Under the pieces are notes generated by a model, which was not told the DNA's origin, made no database searches, and saw only the letters and a list, made by a program, of their open reading frames with translations. From Planktothrix sp. UBA8402 (GTDB lineage: Bacteria; Cyanobacteriota; Cyanobacteriia; Cyanobacteriales; Microcoleaceae): DNA of 5,651 bases. Shown piece after piece: positions 1 to 5,651 of this stretch (positions are counted from its first letter, which is position 1; each line of letters begins with the position of its first letter). Position numbers and translations under genes: made by a program. The stretch spans positions 11,430 to 17,080 of the forward strand of contig DMPJ01000471.1 in NCBI GenBank assembly GCA_003456035.1. Direction: 5' to 3'.

Positions 1-293
1 AGCATTCTTTGTAGTAATTGAATCTTACGCAGTGCTTGATCGAGAAACTTAGGTCTGGGAATAACTAAACCATCGGAGGTTGACAGCATATTTAAAATAC
101 CTACATCAATTCCTACAGCATGAACATGGGGAGTAGGTTTGGGAACATTAACATCAAGTTCAATCATTAGATTAGCATAATATCCAGATGCCTTCTTCAT
201 GATTTGAACTTGCTTAATCTTAAATCCTTCTGGTACTTCCCTAGATTTTCTGATCTTTACCTTCTTGAGTAAAGGCATTTTAAGATTAAGCAT
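1..293 (-). pseudogene. TnpB-family (IS200/IS605 OrfB) transposase fragment, 5'-truncated and cut by window edge
   Basis: The minus strand encodes about 97 residues from the first ATG (291-293). They include SREVPEGFKIKQVQI, KKASGYYANLMIELDV and HAVGIDVGILNMLSTSDGL. The last contains the D-x-G signature of the first RuvC catalytic motif of TnpB/OrfB, with the catalytic Asp at residue 63. KFLDQALRKIQLLQRM follows and the frame then leaves the window. In full-length TnpB (about 400 residues) this Asp lies near residue 190, so roughly 120 N-terminal residues (helix-turn-helix and wedge region) are missing. An in-frame TAG at 306-308 closes the frame upstream, and I found no N-terminal TnpB sequence in any minus-strand frame of the next 120 bases. 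TnpB is an RNA-guided nuclease carried by these insertion sequences. This copy is probably a decayed remnant. The rest of RuvC and the zinc ribbon, if present, lie outside the window. Confidence 0.85.
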
Positions 294-384
294 TCGACGG
301 GAGTGCTAATATTGCTTCTTTATCCTAACTTACTTTTTACACAACGGCAAATTGGTTTGTAACATTAACAAAATTAATATAAAG

Positions 385-424
385 CCGTCCGACGCTATCG
401 CTTTCATGACGGGGTTTTAAACCC
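385..424. repeat. Two abutting short inverted repeats upstream of the tnpB remnant
   Basis: CCGTC (385-389) pairs with GACGG (408-412) around an 18-base loop. Directly against it, GGGTTT (412-417) pairs with AAACCC (419-424) around a single base, giving a nearly perfect palindrome. They lie on the 5' side of the truncated tnpB, where the left end of an IS200/IS605 element with subterminal hairpins would be expected. They could therefore be an IS-end remnant. This is inference only, since no insertion boundary is visible and the large loop makes the first stem weak. Confidence 0.4.
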
Positions 425-493
425 AAATCTTCGATAAAATAAAACACCTCTCTAAAAAAGTCAAGCGGTTATTTAACGATTTAAGTTTGGGTT
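420..493. repeat. Imperfect long inverted repeat upstream of the ArsR-type gene
   Basis: The segment 420-442 (AACCCAAA then TCTTCGATAAAATAA) matches the reverse complement of 469-493 (ends TTTGGGTT). The outer 8 bases, AACCCAAA/TTTGGGTT, are perfect. The inner part, TCGATAAAATAA against TCGTTAAATAA, is close to complementary, with a small offset between the arms. The spacer of about 26 bases contains CACCTCTCTAAAAAAGTC. The right arm runs into the likely promoter of the downstream gene. It could be a folded IS/MITE end or a regulatory region. The arms are further apart than the compact 12-2-12 operators known for SmtB-type repressors. Confidence 0.45.
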
Positions 494-508
494 CAAAGGG
501 GGTAGAAT
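480..508 (+). promoter_or_regulatory. Possible sigma70-type promoter of the ArsR-type gene
   Basis: TAGAAT (503-508) is a good -10 match about 30 bases before the start codon. Seventeen bases further upstream is only TTTAAG (480-485), a poor -35. A weak -35 is common in cyanobacterial promoters. The element overlaps the right arm of the imperfect inverted repeat, so a repressor bound there could block it. Assigned from spacing and sequence only. Confidence 0.3.
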
Positions 509-538
509 AGGAACAATACAGCCGTACTTTAATCCACT

Positions 539-874
539 ATGTCTGATTCCTGCGAAAGTCTCGCTACCAGTGCACAGTTAAATGTAACCACAAATGATAC
601 AGAAAAACGAGCTAAAATTTTTGCAGCTTTAGGTGATCCCACAAGGTTGCGAATTATTGAGATGTTAACACAACAGAAAGAAATGAGTGGTTCTGAGGTG
701 GCATCCCAAGTGGGAATTAGTTTGGCGTTATTTTGTCACCATTCTAAAATTTTAGCAGAAGCGGGATTAATTCGGATTAGAAAAGACGGACAAACCAAGT
801 ATAATTCGATTAATTGGAATGTTTTAGAGGTGTGTTTTCAAGGGTTAATTCAGTCGGAATCAAAACAGGAGTAA
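539..874 (+). CDS. ArsR/SmtB-family winged-helix transcriptional repressor, atypical sensing residues
   Basis: The 111-residue protein has the ArsR/SmtB length and order. KIFAALGDPTRLRIIEML (26-43) is the classic N-terminal motif, SGSEVASQVGISLALFCHHSKILAEAGL (50-77) contains the helix-turn-helix, and IRIRKDGQTKYNSIN (78-92) is the wing. Family members are cytoplasmic homodimers that repress DNA and release it on binding metal or another effector. The usual metal sites are absent: there is no CxC-type cluster in helix alpha3 (residues 50-58), and the last helix (93-105) lacks the Asp/His ligands of the alpha5 zinc site. The only cysteines are C5, C66 and C99, with C66-H67-H68 inside the recognition helix. 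The effector is therefore not predictable and could be redox or a small molecule. The ATG is the first possible one because TAA at 530-532 closes the frame. No Shine-Dalgarno is visible. It stands alone on this strand, with no obvious target gene in the window. Confidence 0.88.
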   Translation: MSDSCESLATSAQLNVTTNDTEKRAKIFAALGDPTRLRIIEMLTQQKEMSGSEVASQVGISLALFCHHSKILAEAGLIRIRKDGQTKYNSINWNVLEVCFQGLIQSESKQE

Positions 875-883
875 TTCGGAAAT

Positions 884-937
884 TAGGTGATTTTGGTGAT
901 GGTGCGTGCGCTTCACTTACGCACCCTACTGTTTTTT
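884..937. repeat. Palindromic dispersed-type repeat, copy 1
   Basis: This 54-bp unit is repeated 66 bp further on (950-1003) with only two mismatches, at 915 and 933. Its core is GGTGCGT (901-907) and ACGCACC (919-925), a 7-bp stem preceded by GGTGATTTTGGTGAT. The A at 915 breaks an inner GCG/CGC stem that copy 2 retains. From memory, cores of the form GGTGCGT...ACGCACCCTAC are widely dispersed in cyanobacterial genomes. I could not search for other copies. Confidence 0.9.
901..937 (+). terminator. Rho-independent terminator of the ArsR-type gene, formed by repeat copy 1
   Basis: A GC-rich 7-bp stem (GGTGCGT/ACGCACC) with an 11-base loop is followed after six bases by T6 (932-937). It begins 26 bases after the stop codon of the plus-strand gene. 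On the minus strand the hairpin is not followed by a T-run, so it is convincing only for plus-strand transcription, though the same stems could slow transcription coming from the kinase side. The six bases between stem and T-run make it slightly less than ideal. Confidence 0.6.
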
Positions 938-949
938 CGGTGATTTGTA

Positions 950-1003
950 TAGGTGATTTTGGTGATGGTGCGTGCGCTTCGCTTACGCACCCTACTGTGT
1001 TTT
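950..1003. repeat. Palindromic dispersed-type repeat, copy 2
   Basis: This is the second copy of the 54-bp unit, ending four bases before the kinase stop codon (1007-1009). The stem GGTGCGT (967-973)/ACGCACC (985-991) encloses a second small stem, GCG-CTT-CGC, so the hairpin is more stable than in copy 1. The T-run is interrupted (TGTGTTTTA), so it is a poorer plus-strand terminator. Together the two copies fill nearly all of the convergent intergenic gap and may act as a double stem at the meeting point of the two transcription units. Confidence 0.9.
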
Positions 1004-1006
1004 AAT

Positions 1007-2239
1007 CTAACTTATTTGTTGGTAAAAAGGTAGGGTAATTGTAAAATCACTTCCCTCTCCAACTTCAGAACTACAGGTTAAGGTTCCCCGATGTTTATCA
1101 ACAACAATAGCATAGGCAATTGCTAATCCTAAACCTGTGCCTTGTCCCACTGGTTTTGTGGTAAAAAATTGGTCAAAACTGCGGCGAATAACTTCCGGGG
1201 ACATCCCAATACCATTGTCACTAATATTGATTATTAATTTAGATTTATCTATAATTGGTTCTATTTTAATTGTGATTTTAGGGTTAAATATTTTCTGAGT
1301 ATTTGGTTTATTTTGTAACAGGATTACTTTACTATCAATGGCATCAATGGCATTATTGAATAAGTGAATAAAAACTTGATTAATTTCACTAGCATAGCAT
1401 TCAATAGTAGCTAATTCATCATAGTCTCGAATTACTTGAATTTCAGGACGATGGGAGGTAGATTTGAGGCGATGACTTAATAGCATTAATGTACTTTCAA
1501 TTCCTTCTTTTAGGTCTACGGTTTTTAATTGTGCTTCATCCAGTCGAGAAAAAACTCGTAGAGATCGGACTAAATCTCGAATTCGATTTGCACCTGCTTC
1601 CATTGAGGATAAAAGGTGAGGAAGGTCATTTTTCAAAAATGCTAAATCAATTTCTTCAGACCATTGTTCAAGTTCAGGAATATCCGGTGGGAGATACTGC
1701 TCATAAAGTTTAACTGTTTTAAGTAAATCTCCCACATATTGTTGAGCATAAAAGATATTTCCATAAATAAAATTAATCGGATTATTAATTTCATGGGCTA
1801 CCCCTCCGACTAACTGACCTAAAGAAGACATTTTTTCAGTTTGAATTAACTGAAGCTGTATTTTTCTTAATTGTAAATGAACATTAATTCGTGCTAATAC
1901 TTCTTCCGGTTCTATAGGTTTAGTAATATAATCTACCCCGCCAACTTGTAAGCCTTTAACTTTATTAACTAACTCACTCAGAGCGGTCATAAAAATTACT
2001 GGAATATCCTTGGTTTTAGGATTCTCTTTTAACTGACGGCAAGTTTCAAAGCCATCAATTCCCGGCATCATCACATCTAATAAGATTAAATCTGGCAAAT
2101 TTTCTTGAAGTTTAAGTAAGGCATTTTCCCCACTTTTAGCAATAGAAACTCGAAAGCCTGACTGAGTTAAAATATCCAACAATAACTTAATATTAGTCAG
2201 ATTATCGTCAACAATTAAAATAGAATGGGAACTTTTCAT
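1007..2239 (-). CDS. Soluble REC-HisKA-HATPase histidine kinase with N-terminal receiver
   Basis: The 410 residues hold a receiver domain (about 6-122) with acidic pocket D11-D12, phospho-acceptor D55 in LLDVMMPGIDG, T85 and K107-P108. A short linker helix (123-136) joins it to a dimerisation/H-box domain, SSLGQLVGGVAHEINNPINF, with phospho-accepting H149. The catalytic ATPase domain has an N-box (NQVFIHLFNNAIDAI, 287-301), G1 box DNGIGM (341-346), F-box FDQFFTTKP and G2 box GQGTGLGLA (365-373). All catalytic residues are present and no membrane segment is seen, so it should be cytoplasmic and active. The long helical region with SMEAGANRIRDLVRSL (212-227) is typical of this cyanobacterial kinase class. 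It starts 3 bases after the stop of the upstream hybrid kinase with no clear Shine-Dalgarno, which suggests translational coupling. The N-terminal receiver lets another kinase, plausibly its neighbour, control it. No output domain is present. The in vivo partner is unknown. Confidence 0.93.
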   Translation of the reverse strand: MKSSHSILIVDDNLTNIKLLLDILTQSGFRVSIAKSGENALLKLQENLPDLILLDVMMPGIDGFETCRQLKENPKTKDIPVIFMTALSELVNKVKGLQVGGVDYITKPIEPEEVLARINVHLQLRKIQLQLIQTEKMSSLGQLVGGVAHEINNPINFIYGNIFYAQQYVGDLLKTVKLYEQYLPPDIPELEQWSEEIDLAFLKNDLPHLLSSMEAGANRIRDLVRSLRVFSRLDEAQLKTVDLKEGIESTLMLLSHRLKSTSHRPEIQVIRDYDELATIECYASEINQVFIHLFNNAIDAIDSKVILLQNKPNTQKIFNPKITIKIEPIIDKSKLIINISDNGIGMSPEVIRRSFDQFFTTKPVGQGTGLGLAIAYAIVVDKHRGTLTCSSEVGEGSDFTITLPFYQQIS

Positions 2240-2242
2240 GGA

Positions 2243-5017
2243 TTATTGATTAATATAGGGTTGAATAAAGCGGATAATTTGTTCATCTTCAAAATCCTCA
2301 GCCAATTGAATCATATAATCAGCAAAAGCAGTATATTGAGCATCTAACTGTTTAATCCGATTGGCTTCAGTCTGAACGTCTAAAATATAACCTCCCTTGG
2401 CAAGATTATACAAGTTAATCAGTTCTTGTGATGGAGGAATCATTAAAGAACTAACAGACACTGGTGCTTTTGATTTGTATACTACTGGCTCTGAACTTTT
2501 GTAAATCCAAGTTAATTTTAACATTTCTTGGAGTTGATTTAATAAAACTTCTTCTTCTATCGGTTTAGCTAGAAATCCATTACAACCCGCCTTTAAACAT
2601 TCTTCTTGATCGGCACTAAATACAGACGCAGAAGAAGCAATAATAATTAGATCAGAAAAATCGGAATCGTTTCTTAATTGTCGAGTCATTTCTAAGCCAC
2701 CCAAAATAGGCATAGTTAAATCCGTGATGACAACGTTAGGATACCATTCTTGGACTTTTTCCAATCCTTCTTGTCCCTGGGTTGCTTCAATGACTTCAAA
2801 TCCCAGGGGTTCTAACAAATTAACAATAACAGATCTATTTTCCCAGCGATCATCTACAATCAAAATTGTCCGTTTTTCTCCCTGATAACCGACAATTTTT
2901 TGTTTAGTTTCAGTTCTTTTAACTTGTTTATTTTCAGCTTCTGGTAAATTGACATCAAACCAAAATTTACTCCCTATTCCTGGAATACTCTCAACATGAA
3001 TCTCCCCTGCCATCATCTCTACAATTTGATGACTAATTGCTAATCCTAACCCGGTTCCTTCGGCTTTTCTGGCGTGTTCTCCCACTTGTTCAAAGGGTAA
3101 GAATATTTTTTGAATTTGTTCAGAGTTCATCCCAATTCCCGTATCCTCAACTTCAAATCTTAAGGTATATATTTGAACGGAATCAGATGCTGTTGATTCG
3201 GATAAAACTTGCACTTGAAAAGAAACTGACCCGGTATCGGTAAATTTAATCGCATTTCCTAATAGATTTAATAAAACCTGACGTAACCGCTTTTCATCAG
3301 CATAAATTCCTTCGGGTAAAGGAGTTAAAGATTGATAACTGAATTGCAATTCTTTTTGTTCGGCTTTCAGACGACAAACTTCTATAATTCCCCATAAACA
3401 ATGTTCTAAATTAAAATCTACAGGATAGAGTTCTAGTTTACGCGCTTCGATTTTAGAAAAATCTAAAATATCATTAATTAAGGTTAATAAATGAGAACCA
3501 CACTCATAAATAATATGGAGTCCTTGTCGGTGTTTAGGAGTTAGAGTTGATTCCCGTTGTAGAATTTGAGCATAGCCTAAAATCCCATTCAAGGGGGTGC
3601 GGAGTTCATGGCTCATATTTGCCAAAAATTCACTTTTGGCTTGGTTAGCAGATTCTGCTTCTAATGCGGCGGTTTGTAGTTGTTCGGTACGTTCTTCCAC
3701 TCGTTGTTCTAAGGTTTCGTTGGCGGTGGCTAAAACAGTAAATGATTGTTGTAATTGTTGAGCCATTTGGTTAAAAGAATCCCCCAAAAGCATGATTTCT
3801 TTAATTCCTTTAATCTGAATTTTTTGTTGAAGATTTCCATTAGCAATATCCCGGGAAGCCAAACTCAATCGCATAATTTTTTCGGTAATCCAACGGGATG
3901 TTAACAGTCCAAATAACATGGCTATGATTAAGGCAATGATACAAAGAACAATGGTTTTTTGAGTATTAGCATTAATTTGCCCCATAAAATCGGATTCGGG
4001 AATTACCACCACAATTAACCAATCTAAACCCCATTGATCTTTCCAAGGAGTAATATTGACAAATTGACGTTGATTATTGATATGAGTATGTAGAGCTTGA
4101 CTTTCAGTAATCCAGTAAGTTTGACCAAATTTTTGAGTGATAGTATTAAAGGTTTCTCGAATTACTGGATCTTGACTATCAGCAGCATTCAACCGTTTTG
4201 CCACACCATTAACTATTTGATAAGGCGGTTTCGACGATGAACTTGCTACCAAAAGTCCGTTGCGTTCTAAAATAAATATTTGTCCAGAGTTACTGGTTTT
4301 TAAATGTTTTAAAAACTCACTAATTTGTGATAGGCGTAAATTAGAAATTAAGACAGCAATTAAATCATTGCTAGTATTATATAGGGGATAACTGGCAGAA
4401 ATAGAGATAATATCGGGAAAATTATCCCATTGATAAATCTGACTCCAAATCGGTTTTTTTGCTGCCACTGCATCGGTATAAGCGGCTTCACTGCGGGGAT
4501 TATAATTATCATAAGATCCCAGTAATTTAGTCCGATTCCCCTGGGGATCTGTTGCATAAGTATTAGATTTCCATTGGGTTTGGGGAGAAAGTTCATCAAT
4601 GCTGGCTTTATTCAAATCTAAAAAATATCCGGCTCCGGCGTATTCTCCCGTAGGCAATACATAATAAACATAACCCACATCAAAGACTTGAAGCTGTTTC
4701 CAAAAATACTTGCCTACTTCAGAAAAATTTGTTAGATCTAATAATCCTAATTCAACAGCATCGGCATTAATTTTATTAATTTGATGGGGGGTGGCAAGAT
4801 AAGTATTTAAGTGTTGTTGAATACGGGAACTAACTTCATTTTCAATTTCTTGGGCGAGTTCATTAATAGCTTTTTCTCCATGACTGAAAGCTAACCAACC
4901 CGTCAAACCCACAGCAATTGAAATTTCTAATAAAAAAGGAACCACCAGTACCCAACGCAGGGGAATTCCTTGCCATTGATTAAACCGACGAAATCGGGGT
5001 GAGAATGAGAATATCAT
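2243..5017 (-). CDS. Transmembrane dCache-HAMP hybrid histidine kinase with C-terminal receiver
   Basis: The 924 residues have a first membrane helix at about 22-44 ([20 protein letters not shown]) and a periplasmic double-Cache-type sensor at about 50-345 ([31 protein letters not shown]). A second membrane helix (355-374), a HAMP linker (372-425) and a coiled coil (427-462) follow. The HisKA domain has H470 in [20 protein letters not shown]. The HATPase domain has N-box [11 protein letters not shown] (584-594), G1 EDTGIGM (624-630) and G2 EGTGLGLA (653-660). The receiver (about 716-834) has D722-D723, phospho-acceptor D766 in [10 protein letters not shown]795 and K818-P819. A helical tail (860-924) has no histidine, so it is not an Hpt domain. 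All catalytic motifs are intact. Family knowledge predicts a sensor of an extracytoplasmic ligand with intramolecular His-to-Asp transfer; the ligand is unknown. It is the middle gene of a three-gene minus-strand unit, 39 bases after the cytochrome stop and 3 bases before the second kinase. The start is well placed just before the first membrane helix. Confidence 0.94.
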   Translation of the reverse strand: MIFSFSPRFRRFNQWQGIPLRWVLVVPFLLEISIAVGLTGWLAFSHGEKAINELAQEIENEVSSRIQQHLNTYLATPHQINKINADAVELGLLDLTNFSEVGKYFWKQLQVFDVGYVYYVLPTGEYAGAGYFLDLNKASIDELSPQTQWKSNTYATDPQGNRTKLLGSYDNYNPRSEAAYTDAVAAKKPIWSQIYQWDNFPDIISISASYPLYNTSNDLIAVLISNLRLSQISEFLKHLKTSNSGQIFILERNGLLVASSSSKPPYQIVNGVAKRLNAADSQDPVIRETFNTITQKFGQTYWITESQALHTHINNQRQFVNITPWKDQWGLDWLIVVVIPESDFMGQINANTQKTIVLCIIALIIAMLFGLLTSRWITEKIMRLSLASRDIANGNLQQKIQIKGIKEIMLLGDSFNQMAQQLQQSFTVLATANETLEQRVEERTEQLQTAALEAESANQAKSEFLANMSHELRTPLNGILGYAQILQRESTLTPKHRQGLHIIYECGSHLLTLINDILDFSKIEARKLELYPVDFNLEHCLWGIIEVCRLKAEQKELQFSYQSLTPLPEGIYADEKRLRQVLLNLLGNAIKFTDTGSVSFQVQVLSESTASDSVQIYTLRFEVEDTGIGMNSEQIQKIFLPFEQVGEHARKAEGTGLGLAISHQIVEMMAGEIHVESIPGIGSKFWFDVNLPEAENKQVKRTETKQKIVGYQGEKRTILIVDDRWENRSVIVNLLEPLGFEVIEATQGQEGLEKVQEWYPNVVITDLTMPILGGLEMTRQLRNDSDFSDLIIIASSASVFSADQEECLKAGCNGFLAKPIEEEVLLNQLQEMLKLTWIYKSSEPVVYKSKAPVSVSSLMIPPSQELINLYNLAKGGYILDVQTEANRIKQLDAQYTAFADYMIQLAEDFEDEQIIRFIQPYINQ

Positions 5018-5056
5018 ATTAAAAAACTCATGCTTATATTGATTATTAATAACTAA

Positions 5057-5602
5057 TCAGGGGGAATTTTGCCACTCTGACGTTAAGCTGCGAAAGTCAA
5101 ATTGTGATGCACCCGGATGACAACTTACACAACTATTTACCGTCAGAGGTTGAGAGATGTCAACCCGGGGATGCAGTGCTTTAAAATAACGGGAACGATT
5201 AAAACGATAGGGGATCGTCTCATCCTTGAGAGCAATGGGACGGGAATAGGTTTGTAGATATTTCCACATTAACAACAATGATGGCCCTTCCAAGGGTTGC
5301 AGCGTTGCACCATAATGTTGTGGATCTTGAATCACTTGCTGCCAAGTTTGGGTCGGAAATACTTCAGGAGGGATGGGAATATGACAGTTGGAACAGGTGC
5401 TGAGATAAAGTTCATGTCCCAGTTTAGATCCAGGTTTAATCTCGTCCACATTCCCTATCTGATTGGATGTTGGGGCAGCATTCATGGTTTGTACCATCCC
5501 CAAGGCAATACCGATACTCCAGACCCCAACTATTACAACCAATACCCAGGGAGAATATCTTCTCTTTTGATTTTTCATTCTGCTTTGACTTAAAAAACCC
5601 AT
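5057..5602 (-). CDS. Diheme c-type cytochrome (DHC-like), membrane-anchored or exported
   Basis: Two CxxCH heme-attachment motifs are visible: CSNCH and CVSCH (residues 70-74 and 158-162, counting from the ATG at 5600-5602). A basic N-terminus (MKNQKRRYSP) and a hydrophobic segment (WVLVVIVGVWSIGIALGMV) act as a signal peptide or anchor, so the heme domain lies in the periplasm or thylakoid lumen. The pattern CSNCHIPIPPEVFPTQTWQ, then QHYG, LHPRVD and the second heme near the C-terminus resembles the small diheme cytochrome c (DHC) family. The His of QHYG and of ALHPR are candidate distal ligands. The likely role is electron transfer; the partner is unknown. The start is uncertain. A TTG at 5606-5608 and an ATG at 5576-5578 are also in frame, and the last gives the most natural signal peptide. 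The frame is open to the right edge. TTGCCA (minus strand, 5620-5625) is a possible -35, but no good -10 follows. It is the first visible gene of the unit with the two kinases. Confidence 0.88.
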   Translation of the reverse strand: MGFLSQSRMKNQKRRYSPWVLVVIVGVWSIGIALGMVQTMNAAPTSNQIGNVDEIKPGSKLGHELYLSTCSNCHIPIPPEVFPTQTWQQVIQDPQHYGATLQPLEGPSLLLMWKYLQTYSRPIALKDETIPYRFNRSRYFKALHPRVDISQPLTVNSCVSCHPGASQFDFRSLTSEWQNSP

Positions 5603-5651
5603 AACCAAGACAAACGATCTGGCAACATCACTGAAATCTGAGCTACGGATT

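Noticed and set aside
391..400. GACGCTATCG as a degenerate HIP1-like site
   Set aside because: It departs from GCGATCGC, and no canonical copy was seen in the window, so it carries no weight.
814..1005. Plus-strand 63-codon frame containing GDFGDGACASLTHPTVF twice
   Set aside because: It overlaps the end of the repressor gene and its protein repeat is simply the 54-bp DNA repeat read twice, because the 66-bp period is a multiple of three. The DNA palindrome explains it better than a coding gene.
1489..1713. Plus-strand 74-codon frame opposite the soluble kinase
   Set aside because: It is antisense to an intact conserved kinase domain, with no start signal or recognisable protein motif.
2232..2260. 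ATTGATTA shared by the regions just before both kinase starts
   Set aside because: Eight AT-rich bases recur easily by chance, and the flanks do not match.
3037..3243. Plus-strand 68-codon frame opposite the hybrid kinase ATPase domain
   Set aside because: It is antisense to the conserved G1/G2 region, whose codon constraints readily leave an open opposite frame.
4360..4599. Minus-strand 79-codon frame inside the hybrid kinase
   Set aside because: It lies wholly within the dCache-coding part of the kinase in another frame, and its sequence shows no family resemblance.
5041..5058. TTATTAATAA palindrome and GATTA/TAATC arms between cytochrome and kinase
   Set aside because: Short AT-only palindromes are expected by chance in this base composition, and no T-run follows to make a terminator.
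5297..5593. Plus-strand 98-codon frame opposite the cytochrome
   Set aside because: The minus strand has two CxxCH motifs and a signal sequence; the plus-strand translation has no coherent features.

Overview
The window looks like low-GC cyanobacterial chromosome. I infer this from three things: two multidomain histidine kinases of the type abundant in filamentous and colonial cyanobacteria, including a kinase with the H-box VAHEINNPINFIYGN; dispersed palindromic repeats with a GGTGCGT...ACGCACC core; and an IS200/IS605-type tnpB remnant. A Planktothrix/Oscillatoria-like genome would fit, but the assignment rests on style and not on a marker gene. The canonical HIP1 octamer GCGATCGC was not seen.

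Layout. Bases 1-305 (minus) hold a fragment of a TnpB-type transposase/nuclease. Its N-terminal part is missing and it runs off the left edge. Bases 306-538 are non-coding and hold several inverted repeats and a weak promoter candidate. Bases 539-874 (plus) encode a small ArsR/SmtB-type repressor without the usual metal-ligand motifs. Bases 884-1003 are two near-identical 54-bp palindromic repeats in the gap between convergent genes; the first forms a good intrinsic terminator for the repressor gene. From the right edge down to base 1007, three minus-strand genes lie head to tail: a membrane-anchored diheme c-type cytochrome (5057-5602), a 924-residue transmembrane dCache-HAMP-HisKA-HATPase-REC hybrid kinase (2243-5017), and a 410-residue soluble REC-HisKA-HATPase kinase (1007-2239). 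The gaps are 39 and 3 bases, so they probably form one operon.

How the genes may work together. The dCache kinase would sense a periplasmic signal, autophosphorylate on His470 and pass phosphate to its own Asp766. The soluble kinase could receive phosphate on Asp55 of its N-terminal receiver and relay or modulate the signal through His149. No DNA-binding or enzymatic output domain and no Hpt domain is encoded here, so the final target lies elsewhere. The diheme cytochrome faces the same compartment as the dCache sensor, which makes a redox input to the kinase a testable idea but not a demonstrated one. The ArsR-type gene converges on this operon and shows no evident link to it.
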